Shown: one piece after another, positions 6,145 through 6,797 of the stretch
Layout of the letters: every line of letters begins with the position of its first letter
Position numbering within the stretch: position 1 is the first letter of the stretch
Origin: Anaerolineae bacterium
Lineage (GTDB): Bacteria; Chloroflexota; Anaerolineae; 4572-78; J111
NCBI GenBank assembly: GCA_020433835.1
Contig: JAGRBY010000393.1
Location: 1 to 6,797 of the forward strand
Direction of reading: 5' to 3'
Length of the DNA: 6,797 nucleotides
Program-made: the position numbers and the translations under genes
The notes under the pieces: generated by a model
The model's input: only the letters and a program-made list of their open reading frames with translations
What the model was told of the DNA's origin: nothing
The model's database searches: none

Positions 6145-6150
6145 TATAAT
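6145..6150 (+). promoter_or_regulatory. Candidate -10 box (TATAAT) of the signal peptidase gene
   Basis: A perfect TATAAT in the context CACGTATAATAAG, matching the TATAATAA context of the box at 2661. No good -35 is seen at standard spacing. Transcription would start near 6157 and leave a leader of about 130 bases before the ATG at 6287. That leader contains a 7-bp hairpin (TCTTGAA 6223-6229, TTCAAGA 6233-6239, three-base loop) that is AT-rich and not followed by a T-run, so it is not a terminator. Confidence 0.45.
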
Positions 6151-6286
6151 AAGCAGTTTCAGCTTGTATCCTCGACCTAAGCCGGAACCATCCGCTCATT
6201 ATATCAAAACGTATTGAAATCCTCTTGAACTTTTCAAGAAAACAGGTTCACTCGTATTCAAACGCTATAGAGTTTGGGGGAATAAT

Positions 6287-6797
6287 ATGGCAACAGGCCC
6301 AATCAATCTACCAGAAGTATGTAAAAACATCCCATTAGAACAGGATAGCCCGAGTCCGCAAAGGCATTCTATTACATTTGGGCAACTTTTGCTGCGCTTT
6401 GTAAAAGAAGTCGTAATGACTGTTGTACTGGCTTCGGCAATTGCGTTGGCGCTCAACTTTTTCATCATGCAGGTAACCTATGTCCACGGCAAGAGCATGG
6501 AGCCTAACCTGCATACTGACCAGCGCCTGATGATTGAAAAAATCAGTTATCATTTTTTGGCCCCCCAACGGGGCGATGTGGTGGTTATCACCATTGAGCA
6601 GTCGCCGTTACCCCTCATTAAGCGGGTAGTAGGCTTACCTGGCGAGGTTATTCAGATAGAAAATAATCAGGTGTTTATTAATGCCCGCCCGTTAGATGAA
6701 CCGTACCTAGACGCCATTACGCAAAGCGACTACGGTCCCGTTAAGATTGCGCCGGGCCATATATTTGTTTTGGGTGATAACCGCGATGTTTCGCATG
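6287..6797 (+). CDS. lepB: Signal peptidase I (3' truncated by window)
   Basis: This is the first 170 residues of a type I leader peptidase, the membrane serine protease that cleaves signal peptides from exported proteins on the outer face of the cytoplasmic membrane. A polar N-terminal region (1-38) precedes one membrane span (about 42-62). Box B, HGKSMEPNL, carries the catalytic Ser70; box D, IKRVVGLPGE, carries the general base Lys112; the GDNRDVSH start of box E is at 163-170. The window ends before the rest of box E (DSR), and typical members run about 20-40 residues further. The single N-terminal span and short size fit the Gram-positive/Chloroflexi style rather than the longer enterobacterial form. 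The ATG has a G-run (6276-6280) six bases upstream as a modest ribosome site. The ~38-residue cytoplasmic lead is longer than in minimal members. Both catalytic residues are present, so it should be active. Confidence 0.95.
   Translation, partial: MATGPINLPEVCKNIPLEQDSPSPQRHSITFGQLLLRFVKEVVMTVVLASAIALALNFFIMQVTYVHGKSMEPNLHTDQRLMIEKISYHFLAPQRGDVVVITIEQSPLPLIKRVVGLPGEVIQIENNQVFINARPLDEPYLDAITQSDYGPVKIAPGHIFVLGDNRDVSH

Larger units (their letters stand above)
5994..6286. promoter_or_regulatory. Divergent intergenic region between aminotransferase and signal peptidase genes
   Basis: These 293 bases carry no ORF that I can support; there is no plus-strand ATG between about 6040 and 6280. They hold two outward-facing promoter candidates (minus-strand -10 at 6047-6052, plus-strand -10 at 6145-6150). 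They also hold an exact palindrome AGATTAATCT (6064-6073), an inverted repeat TTCGTG-G-CACGAA (6107-6119) and a small hairpin (6223-6239). The AT-rich composition is normal for a promoter region. No terminator is seen, as expected for a divergent arrangement. Confidence 0.6.

Noticed and set aside
6265..6568. Two minus-strand ORFs opposite the signal peptidase gene
   Set aside because: Both are shadows of the signal peptidase frame, which carries the catalytic Ser and Lys boxes.
1..6797. CRISPR arrays, tRNA or rRNA genes, insertion sequences, phage or defence genes
   Set aside because: I saw no spaced direct repeats, no cloverleaf or rRNA signature, no transposase and no terminal inverted repeats.

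Overview
The window reads as chromosomal DNA from a free-living bacterium with moderate GC content. The gene content (family 1 sugar-type solute-binding protein, a Cache-HAMP histidine kinase of the NarL/LytS class, a MocR-like aminotransferase without its regulator domain, a type I signal peptidase, and a glycoside-hydrolase-like protein) fits the Chloroflexota (Anaerolineae-like lineages). This placement is an inference from gene style and AT-rich TATAAT/TACAAT-type promoters; no marker gene proves it.

Layout. Positions 3-707 (+) hold the C-terminal part of an extracellular solute-binding protein whose start lies outside the window. It overlaps by ATGA the start of a complete membrane histidine kinase at 704-2593 (+). 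The 2594-2993 gap contains a strong -10 box, a good Shine-Dalgarno sequence and a 42-residue single-span membrane protein with a GTG start (2711-2839). A near-ideal bidirectional terminator (2854-2893) and one or two promoters for the next gene follow. At 2994-4850 (+) is a large protein whose first ~200 residues resemble the barrel of glycoside hydrolase family 35 but lack the catalytic acid/base; the rest is unassigned. It ends base-to-base against a convergent aminotransferase gene (5993-4851, -). A 293-base divergent regulatory region with two promoter candidates and several inverted repeats separates this from a signal peptidase I gene (6287 onward, +) that is cut by the window end just before its last conserved motif.

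How the genes may work together. The binding protein and the kinase are translationally coupled, so the likely reading is a two-component sensor with an associated ligand-binding protein, or a transporter operon with its own sensor. No response regulator is in view and one is expected upstream. The small membrane protein lies in the same transcription unit or in its own unit ending at the same terminator. The GH35-like gene has its own promoter(s) and may or may not relate to the sugar-type binding protein. The aminotransferase and signal peptidase look like independent housekeeping or metabolic genes transcribed divergently.

The least ordinary parts of the window are the GH35-like pseudoenzyme and the tiny membrane protein.
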